Positions 1 through 7,410 of a stretch of 7,651 nucleotides of DNA are shown here, piece by piece. Within the stretch, counting starts at the first letter, position 1. Each line of letters starts with the position of its first letter. This DNA is from CAZFCK01 sp964517355 (GTDB taxonomy: Bacteria; Desulfobacterota; Desulfovibrionia; Desulfovibrionales; Desulfovibrionaceae): positions 1 through 7,651 of the forward strand of contig CAZFCK010000227.1 of NCBI GenBank assembly GCA_964517355.1. Reading direction: 5' to 3'. Position numbers and translations under genes: made by a program. The notes under the pieces were generated by a model, which saw only the letters and a program-made list of their open reading frames with translations, was not told the DNA's origin and ran no database searches.

Positions 1-17
1 TTCCAGGGAAATGCATA

Positions 18-61
18 AGAGCATCTAGCGCTTTTCAAGCGTGAGATGCTCTAAGTTTTTT
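18..61 (+). terminator. Rho-independent terminator of a gene left of the window
   Basis: A hairpin with a 9-bp perfect outer stem (AGAGCATCT at 18-26 with AGATGCTCT at 44-52) and a 5-bp inner stem (CGCTT 29-33 with AAGCG 37-41, loop TTC), separated by a small AG/TG internal loop. It is followed by AAG and six T residues at 56-61. This is a textbook intrinsic terminator in the rightward direction, so a plus-strand gene probably ends just left of the window and converges on the leftward operon at 241-5131. No start or stop of that gene is visible here. Confidence 0.8.
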
Positions 62-88
62 GATGTTGGGGAGTTATACTGTTTTTTG
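51..88. repeat. AT-rich direct repeat, left copy
   Basis: This stretch matches 7411-7448 in the same orientation at 34 of 38 positions, including an unbroken run TTGGGGAGTTATACTGTTT. The left copy starts at the last bases of the terminator hairpin at 18-52 and carries its U-tract. The right copy also lies just after a hairpin. The rest of 1-240 apart from the hairpins contains no coding sequence I can support. The function of the repeat is unknown. Confidence 0.75.
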
Positions 89-143
89 GTTTCAACTCGA
101 TCATTTTTGAGGTGAGCGTCTGCAACAACATGTCGTCTATGTT

Positions 144-240
144 GAAAAAATAATAAAGGGTTTTTCCCCCCGGCGTCCAGGGGCCTCCCCTGGTCGTCGT
201 GCGGGCGCGAAAGCCCGCGACGTTATTCTTTTTTCCCTTT
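144..240 (-). terminator. Structured 3' end of the recD2-kinase-NlpC/P60 operon
   Basis: Read leftward from the TAA stop of the lipoprotein gene, the transcript would first meet a hairpin at 222-195 (CGTCG + CGGGC arms with a 2-nt bulge). A second perfect 7-bp hairpin follows at 193-177 (CCAGGGG/CCCCTGG, 3-nt loop), and then a U-rich run (ATTATTTTTT) at 153-144. The flanks could also pair: AAAGGG at 155-160 is complementary to CCCTTT at 235-240, closing a branched structure just before the U-run. Rightward, the 195-222 hairpin is followed by TTATTCTTTTTT, so the region could stop transcription from both sides. The structure is seen; the terminator role is inferred. Confidence 0.55.
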
Positions 241-1596
241 TTATTGTTCCGGTTCGGCGAGAATGGCCATGGCCGTGATGCGTTTGAGCAGGCTGTATTC
301 CGAGCGCCGCACGTCCGGCATTTCGCTGCCCGGGGTCAGTGTGGTGATCACGGCGCGGCCGATGATGCGGCGCCCGTTGCGGCCGCAGGCATCCGTAACG
401 CGCAGGCCCCAGGTTGAATGCAGCACCAGGGCGCGCCCCTTGTAGGAGCCGACGTAGAGCATGATGTGGCCGGGCTGCCCCAACAGGGTGCGGAAGGGAA
501 CGCCTTTTTCCAGAATGACTTGCTCCTTTTCCTCGGGCGAGAGTCCGTCCAGGGAAATGACCCGGCCCTGGGCGGCCTGCGGCTTGGAGTTGCGCGGCAG
601 CCATATGCCGCAGGGGGCGAACAGGTCGCGGGTCATGGCCGAGCAATCGCGGTTTTCGTACATGCCGGCCCACCCGTAGGCCTGGCCCATGATTCCCCGG
701 GCGATTTCGGCCACAACCAACGGTTCCAGGGGCAGAGGAAACGGGGCGCATGCGTCTTTGGGGGCGGACGCCGGGACAAAGATGGCTTCGCCATGCGCGT
801 TGCGCACGGCAACGTTGAGGGATTTGTCCGCATTGACAGGGAAAAGGCAACCCAGATGCGCTGTGAGCAGGTACAGGCCGTCGGCGGCCTGCAGCACGGT
901 GTCGTCGCGGGTGACGGCGGCGAAGCCGGCTTCAGGCTCGGTGTAGCGCCTGATCTGCTCGTTGGTGACATAAGCGATGTCCGCGGCGGGTATCCACCCG
1001 GAGGTGAAAGGGGCTTCCACAAAGAGCCAGCCGCCTTCGCGGTTTCTGTGGGAGATGAACACGGGCGTTCCGGCCCAGAGTGAGGAGGCCTGGAAATAGT
1101 CGAAGGGGTAGCCTTCTCCCGCCTCCCTGGGGTCGAAGAAGAAGGGATGCGCCGTGGGCATGACGCGCAGGTTCGTGTTGCGCACGGTTATGGCCTTGCG
1201 GGCCAGCGAGGGAAAGGCCTTGGTGTTCATGTCGTTGATGCGTTCCTCGATCCAGGCGGGATCGCGGGGGCGCAGGTTTTCACCGTATCCCTGTTTGGCG
1301 CCGTAGGATGTGATGCCCCAAAAGGCCTCTGCAGCGTCGAGATGCGTCGTTTCCTGGCGCCAAGGAGCGAAGAAGCGCTTCAGATAGTGCTGTTGCGCGG
1401 CCTGCAGCGCATCCTTCGTGGGGGCGGGCCATGCTTCGATTTGCTCGGCGTAAAAAACAGGATCCTGGGGGAGGTCTTGTATGTCGCGCACCGTGCCCCA
1501 TGCGTCCCAAGGCAGAGGAGGGCAGGTTCTTTGAGGCGCGCAGGCGCCCGCCAGGAGCGCCAACAACAGCAGAAAGGGCAACAGACGGCGGTTCAT
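241..1596 (-). CDS. SH3 and NlpC/P60 domain lipoprotein (predicted cell-wall endopeptidase)
   Basis: A 451-residue predicted secreted lipoprotein. It opens with basic residues (MNRR), a Leu-rich core and a lipobox ending LLAGAC, so Cys19 would be lipidated; Ala at +2 favours the outer membrane. An N-terminal helical region (about 30-130) and two SH3-like segments (about 135-215 and 215-285) precede a C-terminal NlpC/P60 peptidase domain. The expected catalytic residues are present: Cys318 in NRDCSAM, His377 in QPGHIMLYVG and His393 in VLHSTWG. Family members of this architecture cut the gamma-D-Glu to diamino-acid bond of peptidoglycan stem peptides, in wall remodelling or recycling; the exact substrate here is inferred. 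The ATG overlaps the kinase stop as ATGA (1593-1596), and AAGGA lies 9 nt upstream of it. It is the last gene of the operon. The catalytic domain is intact and I see no frameshift. Confidence 0.9.
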   Translation of the reverse strand: MNRRLLPFLLLLALLAGACAPQRTCPPLPWDAWGTVRDIQDLPQDPVFYAEQIEAWPAPTKDALQAAQQHYLKRFFAPWRQETTHLDAAEAFWGITSYGAKQGYGENLRPRDPAWIEERINDMNTKAFPSLARKAITVRNTNLRVMPTAHPFFFDPREAGEGYPFDYFQASSLWAGTPVFISHRNREGGWLFVEAPFTSGWIPAADIAYVTNEQIRRYTEPEAGFAAVTRDDTVLQAADGLYLLTAHLGCLFPVNADKSLNVAVRNAHGEAIFVPASAPKDACAPFPLPLEPLVVAEIARGIMGQAYGWAGMYENRDCSAMTRDLFAPCGIWLPRNSKPQAAQGRVISLDGLSPEEKEQVILEKGVPFRTLLGQPGHIMLYVGSYKGRALVLHSTWGLRVTDACGRNGRRIIGRAVITTLTPGSEMPDVRRSEYSLLKRITAMAILAEPEQ

Positions 1597-2885
1597 GAGG
1601 GGTGATCCTTGGTATGGCGTTTTTGCAAGGCGCGGTCGATGGCGTTTTGCAGCCGTTCCTTGTCCAGGGGTTTGGCGAGATATTCGTTCATGCCGGCTTC
1701 CAGGATGCGTTGCTTGATTTCCTGCTTGGCGTACACGGTGAGCGCGACCACGGGGATGTCGTGGTCCCGCACGCCGCTATGGGGGGCGCGGATGATGCGG
1801 GTGGCGGTGATGCCGTCCATAAAGGGCATCTGCACGTCCATGAACACGATATCGAAGTTCTTTTTGGACAGGAATTCGATGGCCAGGGCGCCGTTTTCCA
1901 CACAGGTCACGGCGTGCCCCATGCGGGTGAGCATGGTTTGGGCCAGATAGCGGCAGATTTCTTCGTCTTCCACCAGCAGCACACGCAGCGGCCGCGGCAT
2001 GGGGGCGGGGTCGCGGGGCGGGCGCCCGCGACGCCCCTTGCCGCAGGGCATCTTGAAAACCGCGGTGGCGTGGAAGGTGCTTCCGTGTCCTGGCGTGCTT
2101 TCACACCAGATATCTCCGCCCATGAGCTGGGTCAGGTGCCTGGCGATGGGCAGCCCCAGGCCTGTGCCGGAATTGTTTTTCGTGAGCAGGGGATCGGCGA
2201 AGCGGAATGCGTCGAAAACGGTTTCGCGCCGTTCCCGGCTCAGGCCCACACCGGTGTCGGCGATGGCCATGTGCAGGGTGAACGAGTCATGCTCCGGGTC
2301 GCAGTAACGGGGCTCCCTGCCGGGGTGTGGCGTCCAGGGCGCGACGCGCAGCGATATTTTTCCTGCGGGCGTGAATTTGACGGCGTTGTCCGAGAGATTG
2401 AGGATGATTTGCTGCAGGCGGTCCGCATCGCCGCACAAGCGCTGGGGCAAAGAATCATCGAACGAGGCGTCGAAAGCGAGTCCCTTGTCCTTGGCGCGTT
2501 CGCGCATGGGGCAGAGGATGGCGTCCAGGACGGGGCGCAGGGAAAACGTGCGTTGCCTGAGAGCGACGGCGCCCCTTTCCAGGTTGGCGAGTTCCAGGAG
2601 GTTGTTGACGATGTGCAGCAGGTCATGGCCGCATTGCCTGAGATTGTCGAGGTATTCCCGCTGGTCGGGAGAAAGGGGGGTGTCGAACAGCAGGTCGGCC
2701 ATGCCCAGCAGGCCGTTGAGCGGGGTCCGCAATTCGTGGCTCATGTTGCAGAGAAAGTCCTGCTTGGACTTCATGACATGGTGCGGGGTCTGGAGCAGTT
2801 TGCGCAGGCGGGTGTTGTGGCGCTCCAGATCCGCGTTGCGCGATTCCAGTTCCGCGATGCGGTTTTCGGGTGTCGCGTTGTCCAT
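1593..2885 (-). CDS. Soluble hybrid histidine kinase with C-terminal receiver domain
   Basis: A two-component hybrid kinase of 430 residues from the ATG at 2885. Residues about 8-32 form a short charged coiled coil. The HisKA domain carries the phospho-accepting His50 in NMSHELRTPLNG. The HATPase domain has an N box (NLSDNAVKFTP, Asn167), a G1 box (IADTGVGL) and a G2 box (GTGLGLPIA). A Pro/Arg-rich linker leads to a receiver domain with acceptor Asp350 (FMDVQMP), a conserved Thr (VALTVYA) and Lys405 (YLAKPLD). There is no transmembrane segment, PAS/GAF sensor, HPt or output domain, so it probably acts in the cytosol, with input from a partner protein and onward phosphotransfer elsewhere. An in-frame TTG at 2900 would add five residues and overlap recD2. 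I prefer the ATG, which lies 2 nt after the recD2 stop; neither has a strong ribosome binding site, which suggests translational coupling. The stop overlaps the next gene by 4 nt. The cognate signal and regulator are unknown. Confidence 0.92.
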   Translation of the reverse strand: MDNATPENRIAELESRNADLERHNTRLRKLLQTPHHVMKSKQDFLCNMSHELRTPLNGLLGMADLLFDTPLSPDQREYLDNLRQCGHDLLHIVNNLLELANLERGAVALRQRTFSLRPVLDAILCPMRERAKDKGLAFDASFDDSLPQRLCGDADRLQQIILNLSDNAVKFTPAGKISLRVAPWTPHPGREPRYCDPEHDSFTLHMAIADTGVGLSRERRETVFDAFRFADPLLTKNNSGTGLGLPIARHLTQLMGGDIWCESTPGHGSTFHATAVFKMPCGKGRRGRPPRDPAPMPRPLRVLLVEDEEICRYLAQTMLTRMGHAVTCVENGALAIEFLSKKNFDIVFMDVQMPFMDGITATRIIRAPHSGVRDHDIPVVALTVYAKQEIKQRILEAGMNEYLAKPLDKERLQNAIDRALQKRHTKDHPS

Positions 2886-2887
2886 GC

Positions 2888-5131
2888 TCAGGGTTCCCAA
2901 TCGGCAAGACGATGTTCAAGCATCGTATATCGTGTACGTGTCGCGTTGTTGTTGATGGCGATGGCGATGGCACGTTGGGAGCCTACCAGAACAACGAGCT
3001 TTTTGCCACGAGTAACTGCGGTGTACAAAAGGTTTCGCTGCAGCAGAACGTAGTGCTGCGGCAGCACGGGGACGACAACGGCAGGATATTCGGAGCCTTG
3101 GGATTTATGGATGGATGTGGCGTAGGCCAGGACGAGTTCGTCCAGCTCCGCGCCTTCCAGGGAAACCGTGCGCTCGTCGAAATTGACGTCGATGCGGGAT
3201 TCATCGGGAAAAAGAGCCGCGATACGGCCGATGTCGCCGTTGTAGATGTCCTTATCGTAATTGTTGCGGATCTGCATGACCTTGTCGCCGAGGCGGAAGC
3301 TGCGCCCCCCGCGGACGAGACGCCGGGTTTCCGGATTAAGGGCCTGTTGCAACAGGGTGTTGAGGTTCTGCGCGCCGGCCGCTCCCTTGTGCATGGGCGT
3401 GAGCACCTGGATGTCCTGCATGGGGTCGAAGCCGAAGCGGCGCGGTATGTGCTGCCGCACCAGTTCCACGATGAGCTGGGCGGCCTGCTCGGGATTCTCC
3501 CGCCGGATGAAATAAAAATCCGAGGGCGTGTCGATGCTGCCGAGCATCTGGGGGATGCGCCCCTGGTTGATGGCGTGGGCGTTCATGACGATGGCGCTTT
3601 CGCGGGCCTGGCGGAAGATTTCGTCGAGTTCCACCACCTCGCAGCGTTCGGAGTTGATGATGTCGCGCAGCACGTTTCCCGGCCCCACGGAAGGCAGCTG
3701 GTTCACGTCGCCCACCAGCACCAGGGTCGTGCCCCTGGGCACGGCCTTGAGCAGGTGGTAGGTGAGCATCATGTCCATCATGGAGGCCTCGTCCACGATG
3801 AGCAGGGCGCATTCGAGCTGGTTTTCCTCGTTGCGTTTGAAGGCGGCGGCCTGGGGGCTGTATTCGAGCAGGCGGTGGATGGTCATGGCCTCGTGGTTCG
3901 TGGCTTCGGACATGCGTTTGGCGGCCCTTCCCGTGGGCGCCGCCAGCAGCGCTTTGGCCTTGATGGCCTGGAAGATGCGCAGGATGGCGATGATGATCGT
4001 GGTTTTGCCCGTGCCGGGGCCCCCGGTGAGCACCAGCACCTTGCTGCGGGCCGCTCTGCGGATGGCTTCGGCCTGCTTCCCGGCCAGGGTGATGCCCAGC
4101 TTGCTCTGCACCCAGACGATGGCTTTTTCGGCTTCTATGGCGCGCACGGTTTTCGGGGCGGACATGAGATCCATGAGCATGGTGCTCACGCCGTTCTCGG
4201 CCATGTGGTACCCGGTGAGATATATGGCGCCGGTCTGTTCGCCGGGCAGGGAATCCTCCTTGACGCGGCGTTCCTCCAAAAGGTTTTGCACCGCGTCCTC
4301 CACCAGGTCGGGCGCCACTTCCAGCAGTTCGCAGCAGCGGCGCACGAGTTCGTTCCTGGGCAAAAAGACGTGCCCCTGGTCCACGCTTTGGCGCAGCACG
4401 TAGTGCGTGGCGGCCTGTACGCGCATGGGGCTGTCCTGGGCGATGCCGAGCTTGCGGGCGATGGCGTCCGCGGTGATGAAGCCCACGCGCGGGATGTCCA
4501 TGGCCATGCGGTAGGGGTTGTCCTGCATGATGGGCAGGGCCGCGGGGCCGTAAAATTTGTAGATGCGCACCGCATAGGCGCCGCTCACGCCGTGGTCCTG
4601 CAAAAAGACCATCAATTCCCGGATATCGCGTTGCTCCTGCCAGGCCTCCTTGATCTGCAGCAGCCGTTTGTTGCCGATGCCTTCGATTTCCAGGAGGCGG
4701 TCCGGTTCCGTGTCCAGAACCCGCATGGTGTCCTTGCCGAAATGATCGATGATGCGGTCGGCGTATTGCGTGCCGATGCCTTTGACCAGGCCGGACTGGA
4801 GATAGGCGCGCAGGCCCCCGAGAGAGGCGGGCATGGAGGTCTTGCAACTGGTGGCGCGGAACTGGGTGCCGTATTTGGGGTTTTCCTGCCAGGAGCCCAG
4901 CAGGGTCACCGTTTGCCCCGGCTGCGGGGCGAGCATGTGCGCCACCACCGTGACCAGTGGTTCGTCCGCGCCCGAATGGACGCGCAGTTTGGCCACAGTG
5001 AACCCGGTATCCTCGGCGGTGAAGGTGATGCGCTCGATTTCACCCGTCAGTTCGATCTCTTCGGGCTGCTGGAACAGGGAACTCTGCTCCTGCCGCCTGT
5101 CGTTTTCGGCGTGATCCTCGTAATCGTGCAT
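2888..5131 (-). CDS. recD2: RecD2-type ATP-dependent DNA helicase
   Basis: A superfamily 1 DNA helicase of the RecD2 (RecD/TraA-like) family, which unwinds DNA 5'-3' and acts in repair and replication without RecB or RecC; neither partner gene is in the window. From the ATG at 5131 it has 747 residues, typical of RecD2 and longer than E. coli RecD. In order: an N-terminal beta-rich domain (LTGEIERITF); helix-hairpin-helix motifs at about 113-165 (VKGIGTQYADRI, IEGIGNKRLLQI); Walker A GGPGTGKTT (Lys376); Walker B LLIVDEAS (Asp447-Glu448); motif III VGDVNQLPSVGPG; and C-terminal helicase motifs ATSIHKSQGSEYPAVV and LLYTAVTRGKK. All key motifs are intact. An in-frame TTG at 5155 could add eight residues; neither start has a clear ribosome binding site, so the start is uncertain. 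A GTT/GATGGC simple repeat near 2945-2971 encodes the C-terminal AIAIAINNN. It is the first gene of the operon and divergent from htpG. Confidence 0.93.
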   Translation of the reverse strand: MHDYEDHAENDRRQEQSSLFQQPEEIELTGEIERITFTAEDTGFTVAKLRVHSGADEPLVTVVAHMLAPQPGQTVTLLGSWQENPKYGTQFRATSCKTSMPASLGGLRAYLQSGLVKGIGTQYADRIIDHFGKDTMRVLDTEPDRLLEIEGIGNKRLLQIKEAWQEQRDIRELMVFLQDHGVSGAYAVRIYKFYGPAALPIMQDNPYRMAMDIPRVGFITADAIARKLGIAQDSPMRVQAATHYVLRQSVDQGHVFLPRNELVRRCCELLEVAPDLVEDAVQNLLEERRVKEDSLPGEQTGAIYLTGYHMAENGVSTMLMDLMSAPKTVRAIEAEKAIVWVQSKLGITLAGKQAEAIRRAARSKVLVLTGGPGTGKTTIIIAILRIFQAIKAKALLAAPTGRAAKRMSEATNHEAMTIHRLLEYSPQAAAFKRNEENQLECALLIVDEASMMDMMLTYHLLKAVPRGTTLVLVGDVNQLPSVGPGNVLRDIINSERCEVVELDEIFRQARESAIVMNAHAINQGRIPQMLGSIDTPSDFYFIRRENPEQAAQLIVELVRQHIPRRFGFDPMQDIQVLTPMHKGAAGAQNLNTLLQQALNPETRRLVRGGRSFRLGDKVMQIRNNYDKDIYNGDIGRIAALFPDESRIDVNFDERTVSLEGAELDELVLAYATSIHKSQGSEYPAVVVPVLPQHYVLLQRNLLYTAVTRGKKLVVLVGSQRAIAIAINNNATRTRYTMLEHRLADWEP

Positions 5132-5230
5132 CGGGAAACCATAGGTGAAAATCAATGTTCGGAAAAGAGGGAAAAGCGGTACGTCCGTGGTTGTCAGGCC
5201 TGGATGCCGTCGCTAAGAGCGTTTCGGCGG

Positions 5231-5278
5231 CCCCTTCAAGAGGGGGGGGCAGAAGGGAAGACCCTCGCGGAGGAGGGG
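5231..5278. other. GC-rich tandem hairpins in the recD2 leader region
   Basis: Two adjacent short hairpins are visible: CCCCT/AGGGG (5231-5235 with 5241-5245, 5-nt loop) and CCCTC/GAGGG (5262-5266 with 5273-5277, 6-nt loop). A run of eight G residues lies at 5242-5249. On the minus strand they would lie in the 5' untranslated region of recD2 if its promoter is further right. The arms are seen; any regulatory role is a guess. Confidence 0.35.
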
Positions 5279-5286
5279 CGCACGGG

Positions 5287-5314
5287 TTGACAGGGCGTGA
5301 AGCGGTATTATCAG
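5287..5314 (+). promoter_or_regulatory. Candidate sigma-70 promoter of htpG
   Basis: A perfect -35 hexamer TTGACA (5287-5292) is followed after 16 nt by TATCAG (5309-5314), which matches the -10 consensus at 4 of 6 positions. It lies about 110 nt before the htpG start. I found no CIRCE element and no convincing sigma-32 box, although htpG is heat-induced in many bacteria. The weak -10 keeps this tentative. Confidence 0.3.
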
Positions 5315-5319
5315 TGCTG

Positions 5320-5351
5320 TGGCGGATTGCGCCAGAATGTATGATCATTCT
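5320..5351. promoter_or_regulatory. Two abutting inverted repeats in the htpG leader
   Basis: TGGCG-N5-CGCCA occupies 5320-5334, and AGAATG-N6-CATTCT occupies 5334-5351, sharing one base. The centre of the second is TATGAT, a 5 of 6 match to a -10 box, though no good -35 sits 16-18 nt upstream. The pair could be an operator or an RNA structure in the htpG leader, upstream of the ribosome binding site. Only the symmetry is directly observed. Confidence 0.4.
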
Positions 5352-5414
5352 TTACCGAAAATTGCGCGGTCGTCAGCGCGATATTCAGATCGGCGCGCCA
5401 AGACATATACAGAC

Positions 5415-5420
5415 AGGAGG
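5415..5420 (+). promoter_or_regulatory. Strong ribosome binding site of htpG
   Basis: AGGAGG, a complete Shine-Dalgarno core, ends 5 nt before the ATG at 5426 and fixes the htpG start. It contrasts with the weak or absent sites before recD2 and the kinase, and implies a high translation rate for the chaperone. Confidence 0.85.
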
Positions 5421-5425
5421 AGCAA

Positions 5426-7342
5426 ATGACCCAGGCAACCGAGCAACATGCGTTCAAAACGGAAGTGCGAAAGCTTCTGCATATCATCACCCACTCCATT
5501 TACACCAACAAAGAGATCTTCTTGCGGGAGCTCATTTCCAACGCTTCGGACGCGCTGGACAAGCTGCGTTTCGAGACGAGCCGCTCCACGGCGCTCAAGG
5601 ATGCGGATCTGCCCCTGGAAATCCGCATCAGCGCGGACAAGGACAAGAAGCTGCTGGTGGTCGAGGATACGGGCGTGGGCATGACCCGCGACGAAGTGGT
5701 GGACAACCTGGGAACCATTGCCAAGTCCGGCACCGAGGACTTTTTGCGCACCATCGAGCAGAACAAAAAGGAAGGCGAAAGCGCGGACGCCGGCAACATC
5801 ATCGGGCGTTTCGGCGTGGGGTTCTATTCCGTGTTCATGGTGGCGGACAAGGTGCGCGTCGTGTCCCGTTCCTATCGGGAAGAGGCGGCGCCCGTGTTGT
5901 GGGAATCGGACGGAACCGGCGATTTCAGCGTCGCCACTCCGGAGGAGAAGCGCCCCCGCGGCACGCGCATCGAGATACAGCTCAAGGACGATGCCGCGCA
6001 GTATCTGGAAAAGCACACGTTGGAGCAGGTGATCAAGAAGCACTCCAACTTCATCAATTTCCCCATCATGCTCGAAGGCGAGAAGGTCAACACCATCCCG
6101 GCCTTGTGGCGCGAACCCAAGTTCCAGATCAAGCCGGAGCAGTATGAGGAATTTTACAAGTTCATGACCTTCGATACGTCCGCCCCCATGGAGACGATCC
6201 ACGTCTCGGTGGACGCGCCCGTGCAGTTCACGGCCCTGGCCTTTGTGCCCACGTTCAGCCGGGACATATTCGGCATGGGGCGCGATGAATACGGTCTGGA
6301 TCTGTACGTGCGCCGCGTGCTCATTCAGCGTCAGAACAAGGACCTGCTGCCGGAATACCTGGGATTTCTCAAGGGCGTGGTGGATACCGAAGACCTTCCG
6401 CTGAACATTTCCCGCGAAACGCTCCAGGAGAACGTGCTGATCCGCAAGATCAACCAGACCCTGACCAAGCAGGTGCTCACGCATCTCGAGAAAATGGCGC
6501 GGGAAGACGCGGCGGCCTACGAGAAGTTCTGGAACGCGCATTGCCGCACCTTCCGCCTGGGGTACGGGGATTACGGCAACAAGGAGAAATTCACGCCCTT
6601 GCTGCGCTTCAATTCCTCGCATTTCGACGACGCCAAGGGCTTGACCAGTCTGGACGACTACATCGCCAGGGCCAAGGGCGAGCAAAAAGAGATCTACTAT
6701 ATTTCCGGCGCCAGCCGCGAGGCCGTGAAGCTCAACCCGCATCTGGAGATTTTCCGGGACAAGGGCGTCGAGGTGCTGTTCCTGTACGAGCCCCTGGAGG
6801 AGCTGATCATGGACAGCCTCGGCGAGTACAAGGAATACAAGATGGTCAGCGCGGAGCTGGCGGACATGGCCAAGCTCGAAGCCCTGCCCAGTGTGGCCGA
6901 GAAAAAGGACAAGCCCGAGGAGCTGGACGAAAAGGGCGAGGAGTCTTTTGAGGCCTTGCTGCGCAGGATGAAGGACATCCTGGGCGACAAGGTCACGGAA
7001 GTGCGCGCTTCGCATCGTCTGAGCGACAGCCCCTGCTGCCTGGTGAGCCCGGAAGGGGGCATGAGCTCCTCCATGCAGAAGATCATGCACATCGTGAGCA
7101 AGGATACCAGCATTCCGCAAAAGGTGCTGGAAGTGAACAAAGAGCACGCGCTGGTGCGCAACCTGATGCGCATTCAACAGAACGACCCGGACGACGAGTT
7201 GTTGCGCAGCACCGTGGAGCAGCTGTACGAATCATCCCTGCTCTTGGAAGGCTATCTCAACGATCCGCACGCCATGGTGGCCCGCATCAACACATTGCTG
7301 CAGCGCTCCAGCGGCTGGTACACCGAGATCAAAAATATTTAA
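5426..7342 (+). CDS. htpG: Molecular chaperone HtpG (bacterial Hsp90)
   Basis: A 638-residue cytosolic homodimeric ATP-dependent chaperone that remodels client proteins, usually together with DnaK. The length is normal for bacterial HtpG. The N-terminal GHKL ATPase domain shows LRELISNASDALDKL (Glu35 for hydrolysis, Asn39 for Mg-ATP binding), EDTGVGMT (Asp81, adenine contact), the lid segment GTIAKSGTEDFL and GRFGVGFYSVFMVA. The middle domain carries NISRETLQ, with Arg330 in the place of the ATP-contacting arginine, preceded by the family signature YLGFLKGVVDTEDLPL. A C-terminal dimerisation domain follows (about 500-638), without the eukaryotic MEEVD tail. Start and ribosome binding site are unambiguous. 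It is transcribed alone, divergent from recD2, and followed by hairpins. All conserved elements are intact. Confidence 0.98.
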   Translation: MTQATEQHAFKTEVRKLLHIITHSIYTNKEIFLRELISNASDALDKLRFETSRSTALKDADLPLEIRISADKDKKLLVVEDTGVGMTRDEVVDNLGTIAKSGTEDFLRTIEQNKKEGESADAGNIIGRFGVGFYSVFMVADKVRVVSRSYREEAAPVLWESDGTGDFSVATPEEKRPRGTRIEIQLKDDAAQYLEKHTLEQVIKKHSNFINFPIMLEGEKVNTIPALWREPKFQIKPEQYEEFYKFMTFDTSAPMETIHVSVDAPVQFTALAFVPTFSRDIFGMGRDEYGLDLYVRRVLIQRQNKDLLPEYLGFLKGVVDTEDLPLNISRETLQENVLIRKINQTLTKQVLTHLEKMAREDAAAYEKFWNAHCRTFRLGYGDYGNKEKFTPLLRFNSSHFDDAKGLTSLDDYIARAKGEQKEIYYISGASREAVKLNPHLEIFRDKGVEVLFLYEPLEELIMDSLGEYKEYKMVSAELADMAKLEALPSVAEKKDKPEELDEKGEESFEALLRRMKDILGDKVTEVRASHRLSDSPCCLVSPEGGMSSSMQKIMHIVSKDTSIPQKVLEVNKEHALVRNLMRIQQNDPDDELLRSTVEQLYESSLLLEGYLNDPHAMVARINTLLQRSSGWYTEIKNI

Positions 7343-7357
7343 GGAAACAAAGAAAAT

Positions 7358-7398
7358 GCGAGAGGGGAAACCCTTTGAAAAGGGTTTTCCCCTCTCGC
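7358..7398 (+). terminator. Long hairpin after htpG, probable terminator
   Basis: Arms at 7358-7375 and 7380-7398 pair almost perfectly around a TGAA loop, with one extra T in the 3' arm. The stem runs from GCGAGAGGGG through AAA to CCCTT and begins 15 nt after the htpG stop. No U-tract follows directly; CTTTTTGATTTT appears only at 7416-7427. On the opposite strand the hairpin is followed by ATTTTCTTTGTTTCC, which is U-rich, so it may stop leftward transcripts at least as well. CTCCCC (7402-7407) can also pair with GGGGAG (7428-7433). Confidence 0.7.
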
Positions 7399-7410
7399 GC
7401 TCTCCCCTTC

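Noticed and set aside
92..144. Two weak inverted repeats (TCAACTC/GAGGTGA and CAACAT/ATGTTG)
   Set aside because: The first is imperfect with a 10-nt loop, the second has only 6-bp arms; neither has a context that suggests a role, and such short repeats are common.
137..850. A 237-codon minus-strand frame overlapping the lipoprotein 3' end
   Set aside because: It lies in another frame of the NlpC/P60 domain and runs through the terminator hairpins; the translation is Arg/Pro-rich without a domain.
1602..3053. A 483-codon plus-strand open frame opposite the kinase
   Set aside because: Antisense to an intact kinase with all boxes in place; low-complexity Gly/His/Val-rich translation and no ribosome binding site.
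5231..5240. CTTGAA on the minus strand as a sigma-32 -35 box for recD2
   Set aside because: No CCCAT-like -10 element lies at the required distance, and the match is part of a hairpin arm.
2870..5290. An 806-codon open frame on the plus strand opposite recD2
   Set aside because: It runs antisense to a gene with all RecD2 motifs, its translation is His/Gly/Val-rich without recognisable domains, and such long antisense frames are expected in GC-rich genes with biased third positions.
5345..7177. A 610-codon open frame on the minus strand opposite htpG
   Set aside because: Composition-driven shadow of htpG; no motif, and its translation looks like reversed codon bias.
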